Below, one piece after another: positions 1 through 7,264 of a DNA stretch of 64,000 nt. The stretch's first letter is position 1. Each line of letters begins with the position of its first letter. The position numbers and the translations under genes are program-made. Source of the stretch: an uncultured Lachnospiraceae bacterium (GTDB taxonomy: Bacteria > Bacillota > Clostridia > Lachnospirales > Lachnospiraceae); NCBI GenBank assembly GCA_947632555.1, contig CANRPU010000003.1, positions 124,001-188,000 of the forward strand, written 5' to 3'. Below the pieces are notes generated by a model. It saw nothing but the letters and a program-made list of their open reading frames with translations, had not been told where the DNA came from and did not search any database.

Positions 1-38
1 ACTGATAACGGAATATGGAATGACGGGAGGAATATAAA

Positions 39-1034
39 ATGCATATGGCGGATGCGCTGGTGTCACCGGCGGTGGCGGGTACCATGTATGCCTGTTCCGC
101 GGCCGCGGCGGCATATTCGGTACGGCAGGTCAGGCTGGATACGGATACCAAAAAGGTGCCGGTAATGGGTGTGATGGGGGCTTTTGTATTTGCGGCCCAG
201 ATGATCAATTTTACCATTCCGGGTACGGGTTCCAGCGGACATCTCTGCGGCGGCATGCTGCTGTCTGCGCTGCTGGGGCCGTGCGGAGGATTTTTGACTA
301 TGATCGGCGTGCTGTTGATACAGTGTCTGTTCTTCGCGGACGGCGGGCTGCTGGCGCTTGGCTGCAATATATGGAATATGGCTTTTTACGGTTGTTTCAT
401 AGGCTCCCTGCTCATCTGGAAACCCATGATGAAGAAGGGATTCACCAGAGGGAAGATAATCGCGGCTTCCGTGCTGGGCTGTGTGCTGACCTTGCAGATG
501 GGAGCCTTCAGCGTGGTACTGGAAACCACTGCCTCGGGGGTAACGGAACTGCCCGCCGCGGCTTTCGCCGCGGTGATGCAGCCCATTCATCTGGCGATCG
601 GTCTGGTGGAGGGGCTTATCACGGCCGCGGTGCTGGTCTTTGTTTATGAGGCCAGGCCGGAACTGCTGTCCGGAGGGACCGCGCCGGAGCGGAAGGGGAA
701 ACTGTCCTTTCGGGGCACTCTGACGGCGCTTGGGGCCGCGGCGTTAATAACTGCCGGGCTACTGTCCCTGGCAGCCTCTTCCAGTCCCGACGGCCTGGAA
801 TGGTCTATGGAAAAAGTGGCCGGCTCCGCCGAACTGGAGGCGGAAGGAGAACTCTGGCAGCGGGCGGAAGCCGTGCAGGAGGCTACGGCCATGCTGCCGG
901 ATTACGGCTTCGCCGGTACCCAGTCCGCGGGAGGGACCGCTGTTTCCGGTATTGTGGGAGCGGCCGCGGTACTGCTCCTCTGCGTGGGGGCGTGCCTGCT
1001 GTTTCAATTTTTCAAAAGGCGTAAAGGGACATGA
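39..1034 (+). CDS. cbiM: Energy-coupling factor cobalt/nickel transporter, CbiM with fused PDGLE domain
   Basis: This is the substrate-binding membrane component of an ECF importer for Co2+ or Ni2+. The protein (331 aa) opens with Met-His-Met-Ala-Asp; in this family the N-terminal amine and His2 coordinate the metal, which fixes the start at this ATG, and GGGAGG lies just upstream. Several hydrophobic helices fill residues 1-205. A C-terminal extension carries the PDGLE signature at residues 250-254 and a last helix near residues 300-325, so the accessory CbiN/NikN-like part is fused instead of separate. It overlaps cbiQ by ATGA, and cbiO follows. Co versus Ni cannot be decided from sequence; a cobalamin or nickel regulatory leader, if any, lies outside the window. 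Confidence 0.93.
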   Translation: MHMADALVSPAVAGTMYACSAAAAAYSVRQVRLDTDTKKVPVMGVMGAFVFAAQMINFTIPGTGSSGHLCGGMLLSALLGPCGGFLTMIGVLLIQCLFFADGGLLALGCNIWNMAFYGCFIGSLLIWKPMMKKGFTRGKIIAASVLGCVLTLQMGAFSVVLETTASGVTELPAAAFAAVMQPIHLAIGLVEGLITAAVLVFVYEARPELLSGGTAPERKGKLSFRGTLTALGAAALITAGLLSLAASSSPDGLEWSMEKVAGSAELEAEGELWQRAEAVQEATAMLPDYGFAGTQSAGGTAVSGIVGAAAVLLLCVGACLLFQFFKRRKGT

Positions 1035-1843
1035 AGGGAATAGACGGAGCGGTTTATGAAATACACGGCATGGCCGCGCTGGCCGCGAGGGATAAATGGA
1101 TCAACCGGATTCATCCGCTGGTCAAGCTGCTGCTTACCCTGGGGTATATCGGGGCGGTGGTTTCTTTTTCCCGGTACGACATCATCGGGCTGATCGGGCT
1201 GGCGGTATATCCGGTGGCGGGCTTTCTGCTGGGGGACCTTTCCCTGAAGGAAGGCTGCCGGCGGATGCGCTTTGTGCTGCCTTTGGTCTGTCTGACCGGG
1301 CTGCCCAATCTGTTTCTGGACAGGCGGCAGGTGCTTTTTTGGGGCGTGAAGGTGGGCGCCGGCCTGTTTTCCATGCTGACGCTGGCAGGAAAAGGCGTTC
1401 TGACCGTATTCGCTTCCTATATCCTGATCGCCACTACCTCTCTGGACAAGCTCTGTTATGCTCTCAGGCTGCTCCATGTTCCCAGGGCTCTGGTGACGCA
1501 GTTCATGCTGACTTACCGCTATGTGACGGTATTGCTGGAGGAAGCGGGGCGGATGGTGCAGGCCTATACCCTGCGGGCCCCGGGGCAGAAGGGGATCCGG
1601 TTTAAGGTATGGGGATCCCTGACGGGGCTGCTTTTGCTGCGCGGCATGGACAGGGCGGAAAATGTATACCAGAGTATGCTGCTGAGAGGCTGGGGAACGG
1701 ATTACGGATACCAAAAGGGCAGAGTGCCCCTCCGGGTGTGGGATATCCTGTATTTCCTGTTCTGGGCGGGAATCATCGCGGTCTTTTCCCTGTGTCCCGT
1801 GCTGCCCATCCTGGGAGATCTGATAGGGGGGATCCTGATATGA
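1031..1843 (+). CDS. cbiQ: ECF transporter transmembrane component CbiQ
   Basis: CbiQ is the T-component that couples the CbiO ATPase to the CbiM substrate module. The 270-aa protein has the family layout of hydrophobic helices near residues 35-75 and 110-140, a cytoplasmic region with the coupling sequences (ARG-type motif region around ALRAPGQKG, and RAENVYQSMLLRGW near residues 205-220), and a final helix near residues 240-262. It is translationally coupled at both ends: ATGA overlaps with cbiM (1031-1034) and with cbiO (1840-1843). One membrane copy per complex is expected. Confidence 0.93.
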   Translation: MKGIDGAVYEIHGMAALAARDKWINRIHPLVKLLLTLGYIGAVVSFSRYDIIGLIGLAVYPVAGFLLGDLSLKEGCRRMRFVLPLVCLTGLPNLFLDRRQVLFWGVKVGAGLFSMLTLAGKGVLTVFASYILIATTSLDKLCYALRLLHVPRALVTQFMLTYRYVTVLLEEAGRMVQAYTLRAPGQKGIRFKVWGSLTGLLLLRGMDRAENVYQSMLLRGWGTDYGYQKGRVPLRVWDILYFLFWAGIIAVFSLCPVLPILGDLIGGILI

Positions 1844-2595
1844 GCCATATACGAATAGATGTGGATGACCTTTTTTTCGGTTATGAAAAAGAAAACGATA
1901 TCCTGAAGGGGATTTCTTTTCACGCGCGGGAATCGGAATCCGTGGGGATCATCGGAGAGAACGGCGCTGGGAAATCCACCCTGTTAAAGCTGCTGGTGGG
2001 ACTTTATGGGCAGTACCGGGGCTGTATCAGGATCGAGGATATTCCAGTGGAAAAGAGTACCCTGTCCGTGATACGTTCCCGGATCGGTTATGTATTTCAG
2101 GACTCGGAGAGCCAGCTGTTTATGAACACCGTCTATGAGGACATTGCTTTTGCACCCAGAAATTACGGCCTGCCGGAGCAGGAAGTGGAAAAGCGGGTGG
2201 AGCGGGCCCTGAAAATGACGGGAGCGGAGAGATTAAAGGAAAAGCAGATCTATAAGCTGTCCGGCGGGGAAAAGAAGCTGGCCGCCATTGCCACGGTGCT
2301 GTCCATGACGCCGGATATTCTTCTGATGGACGAACCTTCCGGCGCGCTGGACCCCCAAAACAGGCGGAATCTGATACGGATCCTGAACAGTTTCGGCCAT
2401 CTGAAGGTGATCGCTTCCCATGATCTGGATATGGTGCTGGATACCTGTCAGAGGGCAGTTCTGATGTACAGGGGAAGGATCGTAAAGGACGGGCCCGCGG
2501 AGGAGATCCTTACGGACAGGGAACTGCTGGAGGCCCATGGCCTGGAGCTTCCGCTGTGTCTGCAGGGGAGAAGCGGCGGCCTGAGAAAAACTTAA
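1840..2595 (+). CDS. cbiO: ECF transporter ATPase CbiO
   Basis: This is the ABC ATPase (251 aa) powering the CbiMQ cobalt/nickel importer. Walker A is GENGAGKST (K45), the ABC signature is LSGGE (residues 140-144), Walker B ends in DE (D164, E165), and a switch histidine follows in IASHDLD. An in-frame upstream extension is open, but the ATG at 1840 gives the usual CbiO N-terminus, a purine-rich ribosome site and an ATGA overlap with cbiQ. It closes the operon; a hairpin terminator follows at 2652-2680. Confidence 0.94.
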   Translation: MSHIRIDVDDLFFGYEKENDILKGISFHARESESVGIIGENGAGKSTLLKLLVGLYGQYRGCIRIEDIPVEKSTLSVIRSRIGYVFQDSESQLFMNTVYEDIAFAPRNYGLPEQEVEKRVERALKMTGAERLKEKQIYKLSGGEKKLAAIATVLSMTPDILLMDEPSGALDPQNRRNLIRILNSFGHLKVIASHDLDMVLDTCQRAVLMYRGRIVKDGPAEEILTDRELLEAHGLELPLCLQGRSGGLRKT

Positions 2596-2596
2596 C

Positions 2597-2763
2597 AAAA
2601 TACGATATTTTCTTGAGGCTGTCAAGCCCCGTTTGTGAAAATTTTACAGAAAAACAGGAGGATTTTCCACCTGTTTTTTTATAGTCCCGCGGCGAAAGAT
2701 ACGGCGGCAGGGCCCCAAACCCGCTGCCAGGGCCGAAGCAGGGATAACAAAATATCGTATTAT
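2597..2763. repeat. Pair of inverted 15-bp palindromic boxes flanking the intergenic region
   Basis: AAAATACGATATTTT (2597-2611) is a dyad with a 3-bp centre. AAAATATCGTATTAT (2749-2763) is its reverse complement apart from one base. The first lies two bases after the cbiO stop; the second lies 38 bp before the next gene and overlaps a TATTAT that could be a -10 element. They could be two copies of one operator or the ends of a 167-bp mini-element. No regulator gene sits beside them. Confidence 0.5.
2652..2680 (+). terminator. Rho-independent terminator of the cbiMQO operon
   Basis: AACAGGAGG and CCACCTGTT pair with one internal mismatch around an ATTTT loop, followed by a run of seven T. 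It separates the cobalt/nickel transporter operon from the coiled-coil cassette. Confidence 0.75.
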
Positions 2764-2800
2764 AGGTACACGGCCGGAATCAGAAGAAGGGAGAAAAAAT

Positions 2801-4489
2801 ATGGCAAATGAAATAGCGGTAACAGAGAACCACAGAATAGCTGTGACCATAGACGGAAGAAAAGAGGTCTATGACCTGAATGAAACGCTGCCGGAAACGG
2901 CGCTGATCGTAAAGCAGGAGAAAAACGATATCCTGCATCAGATGGATCTGCAGTCCGTTATCGGGAATCTGGATAATTCCGTGGATCTTCTGAATGTGTC
3001 CTATCACGCGGTATATGGTTTTCCGGTACAGAAAAAAATATTCGCGCTGCAGAAGACACTGATGGACTTAAACGACAAAGGAATCAAAGTCATCGACAAT
3101 TTTAAAGCGAAATCCGCCTCGATCATGGCAGATCTGAAAGCGATCTTTCACTGGCTGACAAAGGGTAATGAAAGCATTGCCATAAGCAAGCTGAAGAGGT
3201 TTTCCGGTTACGCGGCCGGCATGAGCCTGCAGGCGGAGGAACTGGCGCAGGACTATGAAAAAATGGCGGACAATACTTCCGCCGTTCTGCAGGAAACCAT
3301 GGAGGAAAGCAGCAAACAGTATGAAAAGGCGGACCAGTTAAAAGAAATGCTGGCTGAGTTTGAAGCCAATCAGGCCAGCGCCGAGCAGATGCAGAAGGCG
3401 ATAGAAGCGGACCTGAAGAATCTGCGCCAGGACTATGACAGACTGATCAAACAGGAAGAGCAGGAGGCAAAGGACCGGCGCACCAAAGAGATCGTAGGTA
3501 TGGTATTTTCCTTCCTGGGAAGCGCGGCCAGCGTGGTGACGGGTAATCAGTTTTCCGGCGGCTCCCAGCAATCGCAGAGTACGTCTTCGTCCAGCGCGAG
3601 CCGGACGGAACTGGAGGATAAGAAAAAAGAAGAAGCGAAGCTGGCGGAACAGATAGAAGCGCTGAACAAGGAGAAAAGCGATCTGGAGGAGCAGCTCCGC
3701 GCGGCTGTGGACGGTGACGGAAGCGAGGATGAGAAGAAACGGCTGCGGGCGGAGATCACGGATCTGCAGAAGCGGATCGAGGAGCTGGAGAAGAAGAAGA
3801 AAGAGGCCAGTGCCGTGGTGGAGAAGCTGGGCGGTATGCTGAAGGATATGGGAAGCGATCTACAGGAGTCCGCCGCCAGGTCCGCGGATGCTTCGGAACA
3901 GAGAAATACCCGGATGAACGAAATCTACAAACAGATGATCAAACAGGAGGAGGAGAACGCAAGACAGCTGGGCCTGATCGCCAAATACACCAAGCAGATA
4001 GAAGCTACGGTGGTAACGCAGCAGTCTACGGAGGCCGCCGTTCAGGCGCTGATCCTGGCCATTTCCTGCTTAAAGAGGGTGGTGGTGGCAGTGAAGGACG
4101 TGGCCCTGTTCTGGAGTTCTCTGGAGCAGTCCTGCAGACAGCTGGCGGAGTCTTCCCTGCTGGAGGATATTGAAGCCATACAGGATTTATCTCTGGAAGA
4201 GAGGCTGGAGGTCTACTATGACGAGGAAACCATGTATCCTCTGCTGTGTTACGGCGCCAAGTGGACGGCGATCTACGCGGTCAGCGCCGAATATATCAAG
4301 GCGGCGGAAAAGACCAGATTCCGTTTAAATGAAAGCCTGGTGACTTCGGACTCCCTGGATATGTCCAGAGAGCAGCACTGGGAGCAGGCGTCCCAGCTGG
4401 CGGGCGAGGTAGGCGGCAGGCTGGAACTGCAGATCGAGGAAAGCAGAAACAAAGCCAGGGATCTGCAGAAAAAGGGAGGCGCGGCTTAA
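2801..4489 (+). CDS. Long coiled-coil protein of unknown function, possible alpha-helical pore-former-like fold
   Basis: I do not recognise this 562-aa protein with certainty. It is almost wholly helical. Residues 1-225 form amphipathic helices. Residues 230-247 are hydrophobic (IVGMVFSFLGSAASVVTG) and lead into a Ser/Gln-rich linker (about 249-266). Residues 268-350 are a Glu/Lys-rich coiled coil. A second apolar helix at about 410-440 runs into DVALFWSSLEQ. There is no signal peptide. Long helices, a central hydrophobic hairpin and a late FWxxL helix recall the ClyA/Hbl/XaxA family of alpha pore-forming toxins, but this is inference only; a cytoplasmic structural role is equally open. It is the first of four tightly packed genes, ending one base before the next start. 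Confidence 0.8.
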   Translation: MANEIAVTENHRIAVTIDGRKEVYDLNETLPETALIVKQEKNDILHQMDLQSVIGNLDNSVDLLNVSYHAVYGFPVQKKIFALQKTLMDLNDKGIKVIDNFKAKSASIMADLKAIFHWLTKGNESIAISKLKRFSGYAAGMSLQAEELAQDYEKMADNTSAVLQETMEESSKQYEKADQLKEMLAEFEANQASAEQMQKAIEADLKNLRQDYDRLIKQEEQEAKDRRTKEIVGMVFSFLGSAASVVTGNQFSGGSQQSQSTSSSSASRTELEDKKKEEAKLAEQIEALNKEKSDLEEQLRAAVDGDGSEDEKKRLRAEITDLQKRIEELEKKKKEASAVVEKLGGMLKDMGSDLQESAARSADASEQRNTRMNEIYKQMIKQEEENARQLGLIAKYTKQIEATVVTQQSTEAAVQALILAISCLKRVVVAVKDVALFWSSLEQSCRQLAESSLLEDIEAIQDLSLEERLEVYYDEETMYPLLCYGAKWTAIYAVSAEYIKAAEKTRFRLNESLVTSDSLDMSREQHWEQASQLAGEVGGRLELQIEESRNKARDLQKKGGAA

Positions 4490-4490
4490 G

Positions 4491-5330
4491 ATGGATATGT
4501 CGGAATATCTGAAAAACATTCTGAATCCCCTGTTGTCACCGATCACGAATGCCATCGCCATGCTGGCGCAGCAGAACGCCATGAACGTTGCCTACAGCGA
4601 CAGTGAAATTGCCGAAATGGCCAGAAAGGAAGACGAGATACGGGAGAATCTGGATAAGATCTATCAGAGCGCGAAGAAGGAGGTGGAAAAATACAGACAG
4701 TCTTATGAGGAATGGGCCAGCCGGAATCAGGAACTGATAGAGGAACAGAACAGACTGTACGCGGCCATGGATGAAAGCAGGAAAAAATACGACCAGCTGA
4801 ATGGCAGTATCGCGGAAACGGAAACCCGGCGCGCCGCTCTGGAGCGGGATGCCAAAGAGGCGCAGCGCCGTATAGAAGCCCTGCGGAAGGAAGAAAAAGA
4901 GGCCATAAGGAAAAAGGAGAAAAAGGACAAAGAGCTGAAAAAATGGTTCTGGGTGCCGGGATACGGACTTTACCTCGCCATCGACAATCTTCTGTATGAC
5001 GTGCAGGACAAGATCCGGATAGCGGAAGAACAGATCAACAGGCTGAACGGCGAGATCAGCGGACTGGATGCGCAGATACAGAACGCGCGGCAGGAAACGG
5101 AGGAACTTCAGCGGAAAACGGAAGCGCTGAAGGCGGAAGAGGAAGCAAATAAGAACGAGCAGCAGAAGGTGGCGCAGAAACTCTTTGACGCGAAGCAGGA
5201 ACTGGTACGCTGGGAAGATCTGCAGCAGCAGCTCGGGAATCTGCAGGCAAAGCTGGAAACGGGTAAAAATTCTCCTGATGTGCTTATGGAAATACTGGAT
5301 ATTCTGGAGAGCATCGGAGGTGCGGCTTGA
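4491..5330 (+). CDS. Coiled-coil protein with hydrophobic aromatic tongue, unknown function
   Basis: This is a 279-aa, highly charged helical protein with no signal peptide. Residues 1-30 are apolar (ILNPLLSPITNAIAML). Coiled coil spans about 40-148 and 170-255. They are separated at about 150-170 by an unusual apolar, aromatic turn, KKWFWVPGYGLYLAIDNLL, that looks like a hairpin tip or membrane tongue between two antiparallel helices. The start is set by GGGAGG 11 bases upstream; the gene begins one base after the preceding stop and its own stop overlaps the next TTG start. Pairing with the upstream coiled-coil protein suggests a two-component complex. A bipartite helical toxin is one reading; no homologue is claimed. 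Confidence 0.8.
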   Translation: MDMSEYLKNILNPLLSPITNAIAMLAQQNAMNVAYSDSEIAEMARKEDEIRENLDKIYQSAKKEVEKYRQSYEEWASRNQELIEEQNRLYAAMDESRKKYDQLNGSIAETETRRAALERDAKEAQRRIEALRKEEKEAIRKKEKKDKELKKWFWVPGYGLYLAIDNLLYDVQDKIRIAEEQINRLNGEISGLDAQIQNARQETEELQRKTEALKAEEEANKNEQQKVAQKLFDAKQELVRWEDLQQQLGNLQAKLETGKNSPDVLMEILDILESIGGAA

Positions 5331-6511
5331 AAAAGAAGGTGTACGCGGGCATCCTGATCTCCCTTGGGATGGGCGCGGCGGCGGGCGGTCTGCTCGCTGC
5401 CGGCGCCCGGACCGGGGCGGCCGGGGAGGGAGATCCCATTCCCGGCAGTGAGCCGGTTATTTTGTTTGACCAGGGCCTGGGCCTTGGGCTGGATGCCAGT
5501 GACGGAAGTTTCTATCCCATGTATCTTCTGGCCGCGGAAAGGCGGACGGGGCTGTATGTACAGGCAGCCCCGGAAACCTTTGACGGGGTTCTGGACGAAA
5601 CAGAATACATTCGCGTGAGCGGGGATGCGGAGAAGATCTTTTATGCCCGGGATTATGATGAAGAAACGGAACTGTACGATTTTTCCGACGATACCTGGAA
5701 ATGGGAGGCCGGAGAGTACCATGTCAGCCTGTACCTGAACGGGGCCGTGGCGGAAGAAGATGTGGTCTTCCGGGATATGAAGGACATCCGGGTTCTGGTC
5801 GTGCCGATGAACACGTTTTACGGAGAGGAATGGCTGGGAGTGGAGGAAGTACCGGAGGACATTACGGATTTTACCATGCAGGTCTATCCTCTTGGGGAAA
5901 ATGATCTGGAGTGGAATGTGCTGAAGCAGGAAGACGGCGGCGCCATGGATCTGGAATACGATATCAACAGCGTAACGGGGCGGTACCGGATCTGGCGGGA
6001 ACTCTCCGGACTGGATGACGGGGAAAACCCCTATGACCTGATCCTGGGACTGGTTCCCAGGAATATCCGGACAAGCGAAGAGAGCCTGACCGCGGATATC
6101 GCAGGCTTTACTTTTGGAGGAAAGACCAGCGTGATCTCGCTGGGGGATACCTGCCCTGCGGTGACGGTGGCCCATGAGATCGGGCATTGCTGCGGTCTGG
6201 GGGACGAGTATGAAAACGGTATGGTCAGTCCCGAGGCCAACAGGATACCCTTTGGCATGCGCGGCAGGGACAAAAGAAGCCTGGGGGATATGGTGACGGG
6301 GGAATGCCCGTATATCATAAGCGGACAGGACGGCGGAACGCTGGGAACGGGCACGCTGGTGCGCAGGGAACAGCTTCCCTTCGATGTGTTGACGGGAGAA
6401 CTACTGGAGAGGGATATGTCCAGTTTTATGGGACTGTCGGGATTCCCGCGGGAGGAATACTGGACCACCACCGATATCTGGAACCGGATGTACGAGGTTC
6501 TGACCCCGTAA
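5327..6511 (+). CDS. Secreted metzincin/M64-like zinc metalloprotease
   Basis: The 394-aa protein starts at TTG (5327) with GGAGGT five bases upstream, and TTGA overlaps the previous stop. Residues 1-30 form a signal peptide or anchor (KKK, then an apolar Gly/Ala stretch). Residues 40-160 look like a beta-rich domain. The catalytic domain has DIRVLVVPMNTFYG near residue 150 and the zinc site HEIGHCCGLGDEY (H283, E284, H287, G290, D293), which fits HEXXHXXGXXD with Asp as third ligand; GLGDEY also resembles M64 (IgA-peptidase-like) enzymes. It probably acts outside the membrane on a protein substrate. It is the only clearly exported product of the cassette. Confidence 0.82.
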   Translation: MKKKVYAGILISLGMGAAAGGLLAAGARTGAAGEGDPIPGSEPVILFDQGLGLGLDASDGSFYPMYLLAAERRTGLYVQAAPETFDGVLDETEYIRVSGDAEKIFYARDYDEETELYDFSDDTWKWEAGEYHVSLYLNGAVAEEDVVFRDMKDIRVLVVPMNTFYGEEWLGVEEVPEDITDFTMQVYPLGENDLEWNVLKQEDGGAMDLEYDINSVTGRYRIWRELSGLDDGENPYDLILGLVPRNIRTSEESLTADIAGFTFGGKTSVISLGDTCPAVTVAHEIGHCCGLGDEYENGMVSPEANRIPFGMRGRDKRSLGDMVTGECPYIISGQDGGTLGTGTLVRREQLPFDVLTGELLERDMSSFMGLSGFPREEYWTTTDIWNRMYEVLTP

Positions 6512-6526
6512 GGAAAGGAGAACGGT

Positions 6527-7114
6527 ATGGAAACGTATGAAGAAGGAAAGAGAGAACCGCTTGGTGACATGGCGGAAGCCCTGGAGCGGATAGCGAAGCT
6601 GCCCTATAAGGATTATGAAGAACAGACCGATCTGGCGTTTGGATCCGTAGGGCTGAAGATCAACGCCTTTATGGGCGAACTGCATAAGATGAGAACGGAG
6701 TTTTCCCATGCGCAGGAATATCTGCGGAGAGGGCAGGAGAAAGATATCAACGAAACGCTGGAAGAATACGCCGAAAAATTCGGGAATATGGAAACCCACG
6801 CGGGAAAACTTCTGGATATGCTGGCGGCGATCGGGCCGGATTCCGGGGAAGACGAAAAACAGGCGCAGGAAGCCGTAGGAGCTTTTCTGAAGGCGATGCG
6901 GGATCAAATGCGGGAAATGGCGGCAAGCGCCCCGCTGGCGGAGCCGAAAGGGGAAAAAGAGCGCGAAGAACAGGCCGACAGGAACCGAAGACAGGTGGAA
7001 GCCTATCAGAGCGGACTGGAAGAACTGCTGGATGCCTGCGGCGGTTACACAAGGCTGCATGTGGGAGATATAAGTCCGCTGGGCCAGCCGTTTTCCGGGG
7101 CAGAAGAGGTATGA
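6527..7114 (+). CDS. Small helical protein of the coiled-coil cassette, unknown function
   Basis: This 195-aa acidic, helix-rich protein lacks a signal peptide, membrane segment and tryptophan. Residues 10-105 and 145-180 are predicted helices, separated by a Pro/Lys/Glu-rich linker at about 140-155. GGAAAGGAG lies seven bases before the ATG, and the gene starts 15 bases after the metalloprotease stop, so it belongs to the same transcription unit. The sequence matches no family I recognise. A partner or chaperone for the two larger coiled-coil proteins is a guess from context only. Confidence 0.72.
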   Translation: METYEEGKREPLGDMAEALERIAKLPYKDYEEQTDLAFGSVGLKINAFMGELHKMRTEFSHAQEYLRRGQEKDINETLEEYAEKFGNMETHAGKLLDMLAAIGPDSGEDEKQAQEAVGAFLKAMRDQMREMAASAPLAEPKGEKEREEQADRNRRQVEAYQSGLEELLDACGGYTRLHVGDISPLGQPFSGAEEV

Positions 7115-7157
7115 TACGGAAAACCCGGCCGGCGCGGAAATCAGTATGGAAAATCCA

Positions 7158-7187
7158 TTGACTTTACAGGGGCAGAAATGGTATAAA
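7158..7187 (+). promoter_or_regulatory. Sigma-A promoter for trpB2
   Basis: TTGACT (7158-7163) and TATAAA (7182-7187) are separated by 18 bp, upstream of a leader that contains a strong hairpin. Confidence 0.6.
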
Positions 7188-7199
7188 TATCCTAGGTAT

Positions 7200-7237
7200 C
7201 AGTATCCCGGACGAAAGGACATGTGTCCGGGATACTG
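7200..7237 (+). promoter_or_regulatory. Perfect 13-bp inverted repeat in the trpB2 leader
   Basis: CAGTATCCCGGAC (7200-7212) pairs perfectly with GTCCGGGATACTG (7225-7237) around a 12-base loop that itself contains a GGACA/TGTCC pairing. It lies 15 bases before the GGAGG site and about 5 bases downstream of the expected transcription start. No T run follows, so it is not a standard terminator; a repressor operator or an RNA structure controlling translation both fit. Confidence 0.6.
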
Positions 7238-7264
7238 TATCAAAAAGCCTTTGGAGGTCAGAGT

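Noticed and set aside
63..590. Minus-strand and alternative-frame open reading frames inside cbiM and, in the same way, inside most genes of the window
   Set aside because: They are shadows of GC-rich coding sequence: low-complexity His/Arg/Gln or Ser-rich translations, no ribosome sites, no known domains.
2597..2763. A definite MITE
   Set aside because: The inverted ends are only about 13-15 bp, a terminator lies inside, and no target-site duplication is evident; kept only as a possible operator pair or element.
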